From: JAGQWW01 sp041392845
GTDB taxonomy: Bacteria > Bacteroidota > Bacteroidia > Chitinophagales > Saprospiraceae
NCBI GenBank assembly: GCA_041392845.1
Contig: JAWKLG010000017.1
Location: 103,405 to 167,404, forward strand
Length of the DNA: 64,000 bases
Reading direction: 5' to 3'
In this document: piece after piece, positions 9,548 to 16,625 of the stretch
How positions within the stretch are numbered: the stretch's first letter is position 1
Layout: every line of letters begins with the position of its first letter
Position numbers and translations under genes: made by a program
Notes under the pieces: generated by a model
Database searches by the model: none
What the model was told of the DNA's origin: nothing
Seen by the model: the letters and a program-made list of their open reading frames with translations, nothing else

Positions 9548-10224
9548 AATTTTTCCAAGTCTAAAATTTTCCTTAAGGTATACCCAATTGAAGTAATGTA
9601 GATTTCACCCATCCCACTTATCTCTTCTTGATAGTAAGATCTATTATTAAGATTATAACCAAATCCTAATAACCCAGCATTTATGAGAGGTAAATCATCC
9701 TCATTTGGTATTTCTTCCATTGAGCCATAATAATTAAGGTGCTCTTTCTCTCTAAGTAAAAATTCACTTAAATCCTCATAAGAAATAGAAATAATAATTC
9801 TACTTCCCTTCAAAAACTCTTCATATCTTATTTCCTTTGATAGAAAAGCACAAAATAGCATAGAAATCAATTTCGCATCCAAATGGTCTTCGGCCTTTTC
9901 AAGAAGGTATAAAATCTTTTCCCCAACTTTTATTTTTGTTTTTGGATCGTTATCAATTTGGGAAATTAATTCATTCCTTTCTTCAGGGGAGTATCTATCT
10001 AAATCACTTAAAAAGGAAGCAATTTTTTTAATGAAGAAGTAGTTCGAAATTTTAATACTTGTATTTCCTATAGCGACGATTGTTTTTATTACTGGTATTT
10101 CGCTCAATACACCATCTTCTATCATACTATCCAACCCTATTTCAGAATAATCAATTGCTAAACCTTTTAAATCTGTTTGTGTCAGGGTTTCAGAAAATGA
10201 TTTTACAAAAATATTTTTCTTCAT
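9544..10224 (-). CDS. Hypothetical protein, first gene of a two-gene module
   Basis: 226 residues, no signal peptide. A mildly hydrophobic segment at about residues 43-72 (IPVIKTIVAIGNTSIKISNY and onward) could be membrane-associated or a buried helix bundle. The C-terminal third contains NAGLLGFGYNLNNRSYY and ends with a helix. I do not recognise a named family; such short proteins with an IKTIVAIG-like stretch recur in accessory regions as far as I recall, but this is weak. It is coupled by an ATGA overlap to the membrane-anchored protein downstream. Together they form a compact two-gene unit within the island. Confidence 0.7.
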   Translation of the reverse strand: MKKNIFVKSFSETLTQTDLKGLAIDYSEIGLDSMIEDGVLSEIPVIKTIVAIGNTSIKISNYFFIKKIASFLSDLDRYSPEERNELISQIDNDPKTKIKVGEKILYLLEKAEDHLDAKLISMLFCAFLSKEIRYEEFLKGSRIIISISYEDLSEFLLREKEHLNYYGSMEEIPNEDDLPLINAGLLGFGYNLNNRSYYQEEISGMGEIYITSIGYTLRKILDLEKL

Positions 10225-10233
10225 GATTTTTTA

Positions 10234-10389
10234 CATTAAATCAAATCCACATCAATTCCAGAATTTTTAATTACATCTTCTCTGGAAAGAATAGTAGAAT
10301 GAGTAGTCAAATTAATTTTCCTTCCCTGGTTCAGCTGGATATTTCCATCATCATCAGGTAAACTTCCTATTGGTGAATATTGATTTTCC
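10234..10389 (-). pseudogene. C-terminal gene fragment, family unknown
   Basis: Read on the minus strand, about 50 codons are open and look coding. They begin after an in-frame stop at 10388-10390, pass through YSPIGSLPDDDGNIQLNQG and TTHSTILSREDVIKNSG, and end in a TAA at 10234-10236. There is no start codon of its own and no matching continuation upstream, so it appears to be the tail of a decayed gene. It ends ten bases before the start of the 226-residue island gene and may once have shared its transcript. Confidence 0.4.
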
Positions 10390-10509
10390 TAGTAAATGCT
10401 TGGTGTAGCACCTCTAAAAATAGCTTTTTCATAATCAGGTTTGTAATAGCTTCAAAAATATGCATGCAAACTTCCTATTAAGATTTATGCTCAAGCAATA
10501 AAGTAATTA

Positions 10510-10670
10510 TCAAGGATTGCTAAAATACTGTTTAATTAAAACCGATTCAATGTTTTTTTGAATTTCAAATGAGAAAAGGATGTCCTTGGCAAGAAAGGAA
10601 ATTCAATATAATTATTTTGCAGCTTTTCAAAATTCAGATTTGTGTTTAAAAGCAGAATTTAAAATTCTAC
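10510..10670 (-). pseudogene. Degenerate coding remnant with frameshift
   Basis: The minus strand shows a coding-like piece reading NTNLNFEKLQNNYIEFPFL. After a one-base shift near 10600 it continues as KDILFSFEIQKNIESVLIKQ and ends at a stop at 10510-10512. No start codon fits either part. It may be the decayed 3' portion of the gene whose beginning lies at 10926, but I cannot show they belong together. Confidence 0.35.
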
Positions 10671-10699
10671 TTGCTTAAACTTTGAAGAGGTAAGCAATT

Positions 10700-10926
10700 C
10701 AATTAAGTTGAGGTGAAGATTTACACGAAACCCTGCAAAACAATGAGGAACGATCTGATAGAACTTAAACGAGGTACTCTTTTTGAAGAATGGAACCAAT
10801 AAAGGATCGCAAGTCTTCACTTAATCTATATTAGCTTAGGTTTTCAATAATCAAACCTCTTGACTCCAAAAGTTCAAGCTGTTCGAGGTACCTTAATGGT
10901 GGTTTATTGTATTTAGTTTTAGCCAT
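10700..10926 (-). pseudogene. Truncated Abi_2 (AbiD/AbiF) family abortive-infection gene
   Basis: From ATG at 10926 the minus strand encodes 31 residues, beginning MAKTKYNKPPLRYLEQLELL and followed by ESRGLIIENLS, then a TAA at 10831-10833. The KPPLxxxxQLELLxSRGLIIE pattern is what I recognise as the start of Abi_2-family proteins, which are normally about 300 residues. Beyond the stop, a shifted frame reads PLLVPFFKKSTSFKFYQIVP to about 10700. This may be a degraded continuation, though the core Abi_2 tyrosine-rich motif is not visible. The perfect promoter and hairpin leader upstream are still intact, so decay of the coding part looks recent. Confidence 0.6.
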
Positions 10927-10985
10927 AAAAAAAGAAAGCTTACCCTAAGCGCGCTGATCTTACGAGAAGCGGGGTAAGCATGTTA
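10927..10985 (-). ncRNA. Hairpin leader RNA ahead of Abi_2 relic, abiF-RNA-like
   Basis: The stem is 10938-10945 paired with 10972-10979 (GCTTACCC/GGGTAAGC, 8 bp). On the minus strand it is followed by a T-rich run (TTTCTTTTTTT) that ends directly at the ATG of the Abi_2-like gene. With a start site about 7 bases past the -7 element, the RNA would be about 55 nt and end in an intrinsic terminator. Abi_2 genes are known to be preceded by a conserved structured RNA, the abiF motif. I infer relation from position and shape and have not matched the consensus. Confidence 0.45.
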
Positions 10986-10988
10986 GTG

Positions 10989-11019
10989 CAAAGATATAAA
11001 GTTATTTCCACTACTGCAA
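10989..11019 (-). promoter_or_regulatory. Bacteroidota sigma-ABfr-type promoter of the Abi_2 relic
   Basis: On the minus strand TATCTTTG (10989-10996) matches TAnnTTTG exactly. A TTG lies 20 bases upstream (complement of 11017-11019). This is among the best promoter matches in the window and would start RNA near 10982, just before the hairpin leader. Confidence 0.7.
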
Positions 11020-11242
11020 TTAGGATTTATTCTAAAAAAGTGCAAATACTTAGCCCATTCATCAAACCTTAAAGCACTCCAAATATTTGGAAACCGAATA
11101 TAAAATCGCCTTGCATTTTTTCGACATTTTCAGATTTTAGAATAAATGGACAAAAAACTCTGCGTTTAAGATTTTTATCGACTTTCAATAAAAATAAATT
11201 CCTTTGAATTGAAATTTGCTCCATTCCATTATAGCATTAACA

Positions 11243-11250
11243 TAGCTTTG
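11243..11250 (+). promoter_or_regulatory. Probable -7 element of first lipoprotein gene
   Basis: TAGCTTTG fits TAnnTTTG and lies 32 bases before the ATG at 11283. A TTTG at 11215-11218 is upstream with a slightly long 24-base spacer. Confidence 0.5.
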
Positions 11251-11282
11251 TTTTCAAATAACAATATGTAAAGCTAAAGCTT

Positions 11283-11831
11283 ATGAAAATTCAACTTTCA
11301 CTTTCTTATCCATTTTTTCTTTTATTAACATTATTTTTTCTTTTCGCTTGCGAAAAAGGAGATGTCAATCCAAATCAGGATTGTGGTATCCCAAGGGAAA
11401 GCTGCAGAGATTGCGAATGGAATGTTTTCAAGTGTAAAATAAATGGTGAAGAATGGTGTGCTAGTTGTGAAGGGGAAAATATTATTTTCGGTTGCGACCC
11501 TGTTGATTGTCAGTTTTATCCTAATGATTCCATTAGGTGGTTAAATACCATCGCCTACAATGATTACTACACTATAAATATCACATCCTCAATTTTTGAG
11601 ATTGATGAAAAATGTGAATTCCTCGGAAAAAGTATATTATTCAACAGAAAAATGGTCGGAGAATGCAAAGTCTTTGCACCTGATACAACATTCGCTAATT
11701 CTGTAAAAATAACTTCAATAGACCACCAAGAACAACTGATAGAAGGTTCATTTGAATTTCAAGCATTAAACGAATGTGGGGATACAACAAAAGTAACTGA
11801 CGGTATTTTTAAACTAACCTACAGGCCTTAG
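11283..11831 (+). CDS. Small Cys-rich lipoprotein, copy 1 of tandem pair
   Basis: 182 residues. A hydrophobic signal ends in a lipobox (LFFLFAC), so lipidation at Cys23 and an outer or inner membrane location are expected. The mature part is unusually cysteine-rich near its start (DCGIPRESCRDCEWNVFKCK, with more Cys in WCASCEGENIIFGCDPVDC). The C terminus is beta-rich and ends FKLTYRP. The KINGEEW segment resembles small Bacteroidota lipoproteins of the DUF6252 kind; that assignment is tentative. The next gene is a duplicate, nearly identical over the Cys-rich part and diverged afterwards. Function is unknown. Confidence 0.8.
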   Translation: MKIQLSLSYPFFLLLTLFFLFACEKGDVNPNQDCGIPRESCRDCEWNVFKCKINGEEWCASCEGENIIFGCDPVDCQFYPNDSIRWLNTIAYNDYYTINITSSIFEIDEKCEFLGKSILFNRKMVGECKVFAPDTTFANSVKITSIDHQEQLIEGSFEFQALNECGDTTKVTDGIFKLTYRP

Positions 11832-12010
11832 TCAACTTGTTTTAAATCAAAAGTAAATATGATTCTGGCACAGCTTCATTAAGTGCAGATTCAAATGTAA
11901 CAAACCATTATTTCTGCAATTTTGATGATGATCGAATCGATGAAAAAGCTGGAATTCTATAATTTAATATAGTATTTGTATTGTTACTAATTCTAAAGAA
12001 AAATCAAGTT

Positions 12011-12556
12011 ATGAAGAGAAAAATGACATTACTCGGTGTAAATCTTTTATTAATAATTCTCCCCTTTCTAATTTCTTGCGAAAAAGTAGATGTCAATCCA
12101 AATCAAGATTGTGGTGTCCCAAGGGAAAGCTGTAGAGATTGCGAATGGAATGTTTTCAAGTGTAAAATAAATGGTGAAGAATGGTGTGCTAATTGCGAAG
12201 GGGAAAATATTATTTTCGGTTGCGACCCTGTTGATTGTCAGTTTTATCCAAATGATTCTATAAGGTGGTTAAATATCGGTGCTAACGTAAATAATTATAC
12301 AGTTTTTGTCACATCAGAAATTACTGAATTAAATAAAGAAATTTCTTTAATTAAAGACAACAGGGTATTAAATAAAGATGAATCAGGAAATTGTATTAGA
12401 TATTTTGCTAAACCTGAAAACAATTTCGTCAAGGTTACCGATATAAATACTTCTCTGCAGATTATAGAAGGCACTTTCCAGTTTGAATGTTTGAATGAGT
12501 GTAATGATACATTAAGAATATCAGAAGGAGTTTTTAAACTTACTTATAGGCCTTAA
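12011..12556 (+). CDS. Small Cys-rich lipoprotein, copy 2 of tandem pair
   Basis: 181 residues from the ATG at 12011. An in-frame start 30 bases earlier would put an unlikely polar extension before the signal peptide. The lipobox is FLISC. The following region (VDVNPNQDCGVPRESCRDCE onward) is almost the same as copy 1 at both protein and DNA level for about 200 bases. The last 100 residues share only scattered positions and the FKLTYRP ending. This pattern fits a tandem duplication in which one part is held constant or converted while the C-terminal domain diversifies. It is the last gene before the tRNA end of the island. Confidence 0.8.
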   Translation: MKRKMTLLGVNLLLIILPFLISCEKVDVNPNQDCGVPRESCRDCEWNVFKCKINGEEWCANCEGENIIFGCDPVDCQFYPNDSIRWLNIGANVNNYTVFVTSEITELNKEISLIKDNRVLNKDESGNCIRYFAKPENNFVKVTDINTSLQIIEGTFQFECLNECNDTLRISEGVFKLTYRP

Positions 12557-12682
12557 TAACCTAATTTAAAACCATAATAGTAAATTCTCCAATACCAATA
12601 TGGAAACTTAGATACCATTCAAAATCTTTCCCTTGCGTATTATAAAAGCAGATACAAAACCAAAAATAATTCCTTTTGTAGC

Positions 12683-12720
12683 CAAAAAAAAAAAGCCCAA
12701 TCGAAATTACGATTGAGCTT
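12683..12720 (-). terminator. Terminator of tRNA-Asp
   Basis: An 11-bp stem (12693-12703 with 12710-12720, one U-G pair, 6-base loop) is followed on the minus strand by a run of more than ten T. The island-side repeat 12711-12746 begins inside the right half of this stem. Confidence 0.75.
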
Positions 12721-12746
12721 TTTATTTCAGCGGTCCGGACGGGACT
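12711..12746. repeat. Right copy of 36-bp direct repeat, at tRNA-Asp 3' end (att-like)
   Basis: Identical to 7394-7429. It spans half of the terminator stem, the U-rich spacer and the last 16 bases of the tRNA-Asp gene. Because the tRNA is complete here, this is the copy that restores the target after integration. The segment between the two copies is 5.3 kb and AT-rich. Confidence 0.9.
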
Positions 12747-12804
12747 CGAACCCGCGACCCCATGCGTGACAGGCATGTATTCTAACCAACTGAACTACCG
12801 GACC
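12731..12804 (-). tRNA. tRNA-Asp (GTC)
   Basis: On the minus strand a full cloverleaf is readable. The acceptor stem is GGTCCGG/CCGGACC with discriminator G, the D-arm is GTTC/GAAT, and the anticodon arm is CATGC-CTGTCAC-GCATG with anticodon GTC. The T-arm is GCGGG-TTCGAGT-CCCGT. CCA is not encoded. The gene is the integration target for the island on its 3' side. Confidence 0.97.
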
Positions 12805-12897
12805 TTTATCTTTATCAGCATTTCCTATTAGGAAATTTTCGTGCCAATTATTATTTCAGATTAGAACTTTTTCTATCCTTCTTTTCAAAAGCGAGGG

Positions 12898-12928
12898 CAA
12901 ATGTAAAACGGTTTTTTAAACATTGCAA
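12898..12928 (-). promoter_or_regulatory. Promoter upstream of tRNA-Asp
   Basis: On the minus strand TACATTTG (12898-12905) matches TAnnTTTG, with TTG 20 bases upstream (complement of 12926-12928). The predicted start lies about 85 bases before the tRNA, implying a leader that is processed away. Confidence 0.55.
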
Positions 12929-13103
12929 TAGGTATCATAAATTTTTTAAAATTTTTTTTTCGATGACCGATACCTGAGGTCCTTTTGCTAATTTTGCGGA
13001 CTTGATAATTGAGTCGCACGCGTTCAAGGCTCAATTCCTAAACTTATTTTCAAAAGGTCTGCTTCCAATGAAGCAAACCGGATTAACCACAAAACTGTGT
13101 ATC

Positions 13104-14087
13104 ATGGTCTTTTTGGAGTTTGAAAAACCACTCGAGATCCTCTTTGAACAATTGGAGAAGATCAAACAAGTGGGAGAAGAGGGAGAGATCGATGTGACGG
13201 AAATGGTAAAGGAGCTCGAAGGAAAAATAAAAGCTAAGCGAAAAGAAATATACGAAAACCTGAATGGCTGGCAAAAAGTACAATTGTCCCGCCATCCCGA
13301 ACGTCCCTACACCTTATATTACATCAACCAGATGTGCCGCAAGTTCGTCGAACTACACGGCGACCGTTATTTTAAAGACGATAAAGCCATTATCGGTGGT
13401 ATCGGAAACCTTGACGGACAGACTGTAGTCATCATCGGACATCAAAAAGGAGTCAATACCAAATTGCGCCAATACCGCAACTTCGGAATGGCCAACCCGG
13501 AAGGATACCGCAAAGCACTTCGCCTGATGAAATTGGCTGAGCGTTTTGGATTCCCGGTGGTTACCCTTATCGATACTCCGGGTGCTTATCCTGGTATCGA
13601 GGCTGAAGAAAGAGGCCAGGCTGAAGCCATCGCCAGAAACCTGATGGAGATGTCTCAACTAAGAGTTCCCATTGTTTGTTGTGTAATTGGTGAAGGTGCT
13701 TCCGGCGGAGCCATCGGAATCGGTGTTGGAGACCGTGTTTTCATGTTGGAAAACACCTGGTATTCCGTAATTTCTCCAGAATCATGCTCCTCTATCCTAT
13801 GGCGTAGCTGGGACTATAAAGAACAAGCTGCAGAAGCACTTAAGTTGACTGCCGATGATATGCAAGGATTTGGCATCATCGACGACATCATCCGCGAACC
13901 AGTGGGTGGTGCACATACAGAGCCTGAAAGCATGGCCAAAATACTGAAGCGTTATCTGAAGAAAGCAATTGCTGAGCTCAATGAAATGACGCCGGAAGAA
14001 AGAATTGATGCAAGAATTGCAAAATATTCTGCTATCGGGGAATACGAGATCATGGATTTGCCCATAGCAGAAGCAAAATCAAAATAA
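13104..14087 (+). CDS. accA: Acetyl-CoA carboxylase carboxyltransferase subunit alpha
   Basis: 327 residues from the ATG at 13104, giving MVFLEFEKPLEILFEQLEKI, the normal start of AccA. An upstream TTG in the same frame would add an atypical 34-residue leader. With AccD it transfers carboxyl from carboxybiotin to acetyl-CoA, the first step of fatty acid synthesis. Visible blocks are HPERPYTLYYI, ELHGDRYFKDD, the oxyanion/CoA region GTPGAYPGIEAEERGQ-like (IDTPGAYPGIEAEERGQAEA) and GEGASGGAIGIGVGD. A TAATTTTG element at 12989-12996 may be the promoter. There is no biotin or AccD gene next to it. Confidence 0.96.
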   Translation: MVFLEFEKPLEILFEQLEKIKQVGEEGEIDVTEMVKELEGKIKAKRKEIYENLNGWQKVQLSRHPERPYTLYYINQMCRKFVELHGDRYFKDDKAIIGGIGNLDGQTVVIIGHQKGVNTKLRQYRNFGMANPEGYRKALRLMKLAERFGFPVVTLIDTPGAYPGIEAEERGQAEAIARNLMEMSQLRVPIVCCVIGEGASGGAIGIGVGDRVFMLENTWYSVISPESCSSILWRSWDYKEQAAEALKLTADDMQGFGIIDDIIREPVGGAHTEPESMAKILKRYLKKAIAELNEMTPEERIDARIAKYSAIGEYEIMDLPIAEAKSK

Positions 14088-14181
14088 TAACTGAAAGGAA
14101 GGAACTTGGATTGAAACACCTGCTCTGACACCCTCCCAAGCCAATTGACATTCCTGACCTTTTTGTCAATGCGTTAGCAAC

Positions 14182-14733
14182 ATGAATTCAATTGAAAAAA
14201 TAAAACGCAGGCTTTATGAGTATTACCTCAAAAAAGCATTGCAGGGTCCGGAGGTAAAGCGGAAATCCCTCAGCCTCCAACAGGCCAAAAGTATAGGCAT
14301 CCTTTTCGAAGCAACCCATTTGGACGAAAAACAAATCGTCGAGAAGTTTGCTGCCCGCTTAAAAAAGGAACAGAAAAAGGTAGAACTGTTGGGTTATTTC
14401 CATTCCAAACAAGAGAGTGAAAACTTTCCCTTTTCCCATTTCAATAAAAAAGACCTTGACTTTGCTCTTCGCCCCAAAAGTGAAGACGTAAAAAGCTTTA
14501 TTAATACTAACTTTGACCTCTTAATTTGTATCAACACGAGGGAATTGTTGCCGATGCATTATATCGCCTCCTGCTCCAAAGCAGGATTCAGAATTGGCCC
14601 GGCTTCAGAACGGACTTCTTCCTACGATATGATGATTGATACCAAAAGACCGGAAGACATTCAGTACTTCCTGCAGCAAATGGAATTTTTCTTAAATAAA
14701 ATGACACCACAAAATGAACCAACGCCAGCTTAA
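14182..14733 (+). CDS. Conserved Bacteroidota protein (DUF6913-like)
   Basis: 183 residues, no signal peptide or membrane segment. The N terminus is basic and helical (EKIKRRLYEYYLKKALQGPE). The middle has an alternating hydrophobic pattern (SIGILFEATHLDEKQIVEKF; FDLLICINTRELLPMHYIA) suggesting an alpha/beta fold. GFRIGPASERTSSYDMMIDT is the most conserved-looking block. From memory this matches the uncharacterised DUF6913 family. Its 3' end overlaps the dapA start by 20 bases, so the two are cotranslated. Function unknown. Confidence 0.75.
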   Translation: MNSIEKIKRRLYEYYLKKALQGPEVKRKSLSLQQAKSIGILFEATHLDEKQIVEKFAARLKKEQKKVELLGYFHSKQESENFPFSHFNKKDLDFALRPKSEDVKSFINTNFDLLICINTRELLPMHYIASCSKAGFRIGPASERTSSYDMMIDTKRPEDIQYFLQQMEFFLNKMTPQNEPTPA

Positions 14734-15607
14734 AGGAACAGGAGTAGCACTTGTAACACCATTTAAAAATGGCAAAGTAGATTTTGATGCGCTGGAAAAG
14801 GTGATCGAACATTGTATCGATGGTGGCGTTGATTTTTTGGTTTCTTTGGGTACAACCGGAGAAGCCATTACACTTACCTCCGATGAGTGTCGACAGGTTT
14901 TTGATTTCACTTTGAAAGTAAACAATGGTCGCCTGCCCATGGTAGTAGGATTCTTTGGAGGAAACGACACTGCCAACCTCATTCGGAGAATCAACAATTT
15001 TAATTTTGACGGCTTCGATGCCATGATGTCTAGTGGACCAGCATACAATAAACCGACTCAAGAAGGATTTTACCAGCATTTCATGGCCATGCAGGAGCAT
15101 GCTCCACTTCCTGTTATTATTTACAATGTTCCGGGAAGGACGGCTTCTAATATTTCCGGAGAAACCATTGTCCGTTTGGCACATGCCAGTGAAAAATTTA
15201 TCGCAGTTAAAGAAGCATCCGGAGATTTGAATCAGGCCATGCATATTTTGAAATACAAACCAGACAGTTTCGAGGTTTTATCAGGTGATGATCAATTGAC
15301 CTTGCCTTTGCTGGCCTGTGGAGCTAATGGAGTAATTTCAGTAATTGCCAATGCTTTCCCTTATCAGTTTTCTACTATGGTAAGAGCAGGATTGGAGAGA
15401 GATTTCCAAAAAGCAAAGATGTACAACGATATGCTCCTGGATGTTCATCCTTGGTTGTACAACGATGGAAACCCTTGTGGAATAAAGGCTGCTATGAATA
15501 TTTTAGGTTTCTGTGAAAATGAGCTTCGCCTTCCACTGGTACCTGTAGGTGAAGACACATATGCTCATTTAAAAAAGGAAATGGAGCCCTTATTGGTTAA
15601 GGCCTAA
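14714..15607 (+). CDS. dapA: 4-hydroxy-tetrahydrodipicolinate synthase
   Basis: 297 residues, TIM-barrel class I aldolase. It condenses pyruvate with aspartate semialdehyde in lysine and diaminopimelate synthesis. The Schiff-base lysine is Lys166 in IAVKEASG, the catalytic Tyr137 lies in IIYNVPGRTASN, and GTTGEA (about 46-51) binds the pyruvate carboxylate. The length is standard. The ATG at 14714 lies within the previous gene and gives the usual MNQRQLKGTGVALVTPF beginning. Confidence 0.97.
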   Translation: MNQRQLKGTGVALVTPFKNGKVDFDALEKVIEHCIDGGVDFLVSLGTTGEAITLTSDECRQVFDFTLKVNNGRLPMVVGFFGGNDTANLIRRINNFNFDGFDAMMSSGPAYNKPTQEGFYQHFMAMQEHAPLPVIIYNVPGRTASNISGETIVRLAHASEKFIAVKEASGDLNQAMHILKYKPDSFEVLSGDDQLTLPLLACGANGVISVIANAFPYQFSTMVRAGLERDFQKAKMYNDMLLDVHPWLYNDGNPCGIKAAMNILGFCENELRLPLVPVGEDTYAHLKKEMEPLLVKA

Positions 15608-15707
15608 TGATTTTCAAATAGAATTATTAATCATTTGATAATCAGGTGTTCATACTAGCTTAACAAAAAGCTGCCAACTTGCGTCCTAAAATCTAACGGA
15701 CGTATCC

Positions 15708-16625
15708 ATGAAACGTGAACTTGAAATTGTAGTCATCTCTGATGTACATTTAGGTACTTATGGCTGCCATGCAAAAGAGTTATTGGCTTATTTAAAAAGT
15801 ATCAAGCCGGACAAGTTGATCCTCAATGGAGACTTTGTCGATATGTGGCAGTTTAAAAAGAGTTTCTTTCCAAAAGAACACATAGCGGTTATACAACAAA
15901 TCCTGAAGATGTCGGTCAAAGGGACCAAGGTTTATTACATCACAGGAAACCACGACGATGCCCTTCGCAGATATTCTGACTTCTCATCAGGTAATATTCA
16001 CTTGCGCGACAAGCTCATTCTTCAACTCAACGATAAAAAGTACTGGATTTTCCATGGTGACATCTTTGATGTGTTCATTCAGTATTCTCCTTGGTTGGCT
16101 CGTCTGGGCGGCAAAGGTTACGACTGGTTGATAGTTTTCAATCGTTTTGTCAACAACATCAGAGTGAAGTTTGGTATGTCTCGCCTTTCACTTGCTAAAA
16201 AGGTAAAAAGCAGTGTAAAGGAAGCTGTAAAGTTCATTGCTGATTTTGAAAATACCGCTATTCAACTGGCAGCTGAGCAGGATTATGATTGTGTAATTTG
16301 CGGACACATCCACCGTCCTCAAATGCGAACCGTTAAAACCTCAAAAGGGAATGTTTGCTATATGAATTCAGGCGATTGGGTAGAAAACCTTACAGCGCTT
16401 GAGTACAATTGGGGCGAATGGACTTTGTTTGAATACAATGAAATCGACTTTGAAGTGGTGAACCCAAAATTGAACGTGAAGGAGAAAAAGTCAAAAGACA
16501 AAAAAGAAATGGTTCACAAAACCCGTGAAGCGGTAATGGCTAAAATCGTTGATGCTGAACACTTTGGAAAAGTTAGAGCACTAAAAAACACGCCTGCTTC
16601 GAAGGTACAAGGCCAGAATACTTAA
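15708..16625 (+). CDS. UDP-2,3-diacylglucosamine diphosphatase-like metallophosphoesterase (LpxH-like)
   Basis: 305 residues. The calcineurin-like metal blocks are ISDVHLG (Asp12, His14), NGDFVD (Asp42), GNHDD (Asn81, His82), HGDIFD (His116) and GHIHRP. LpxH proteins cut UDP-diacylglucosamine to lipid X in lipid A synthesis at the inner membrane. This protein is longer than Escherichia coli LpxH and belongs to a broader Bacteroidota group, so substrate is inferred. A lysine-rich tail (KEKKSKDKKEMVHKTREAV) extends the C terminus. The last 45 bases overlap the convergent CotH-type gene once its frameshift is repaired. Confidence 0.85.
   Translation: MKRELEIVVISDVHLGTYGCHAKELLAYLKSIKPDKLILNGDFVDMWQFKKSFFPKEHIAVIQQILKMSVKGTKVYYITGNHDDALRRYSDFSSGNIHLRDKLILQLNDKKYWIFHGDIFDVFIQYSPWLARLGGKGYDWLIVFNRFVNNIRVKFGMSRLSLAKKVKSSVKEAVKFIADFENTAIQLAAEQDYDCVICGHIHRPQMRTVKTSKGNVCYMNSGDWVENLTALEYNWGEWTLFEYNEIDFEVVNPKLNVKEKKSKDKKEMVHKTREAVMAKIVDAEHFGKVRALKNTPASKVQGQNT

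Larger units (their letters stand above)
10225..11282. other. Island core with gene relics and no intact gene
   Basis: A 1,058-base stretch without an intact gene. Reading the minus strand from right to left, it holds a strong promoter, a hairpin RNA leader and the first 31 codons of an Abi_2-like gene. Short coding-like pieces in changing frames follow, ending at 10234. The right end, 11027-11282, is AT-rich and carries the promoter of the first lipoprotein gene. Confidence 0.7.

Noticed and set aside
7394..12746. Integrase or transposase gene within the island
   Set aside because: I looked for tyrosine recombinase R..HxxR..Y and DDE-type patterns in all intact frames and relics and found none.
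14142..14178. ATTGACA...TGTCAAT inverted repeat as promoter or operator
   Set aside because: Only 7 bases per arm with a 13-base spacer and no second copy. In this phylum TTGACA is not the usual promoter element.
14588..15244. Long minus-strand open frame opposite dapA
   Set aside because: It is antisense to dapA, which has all catalytic residues. The translated product has no domain character.
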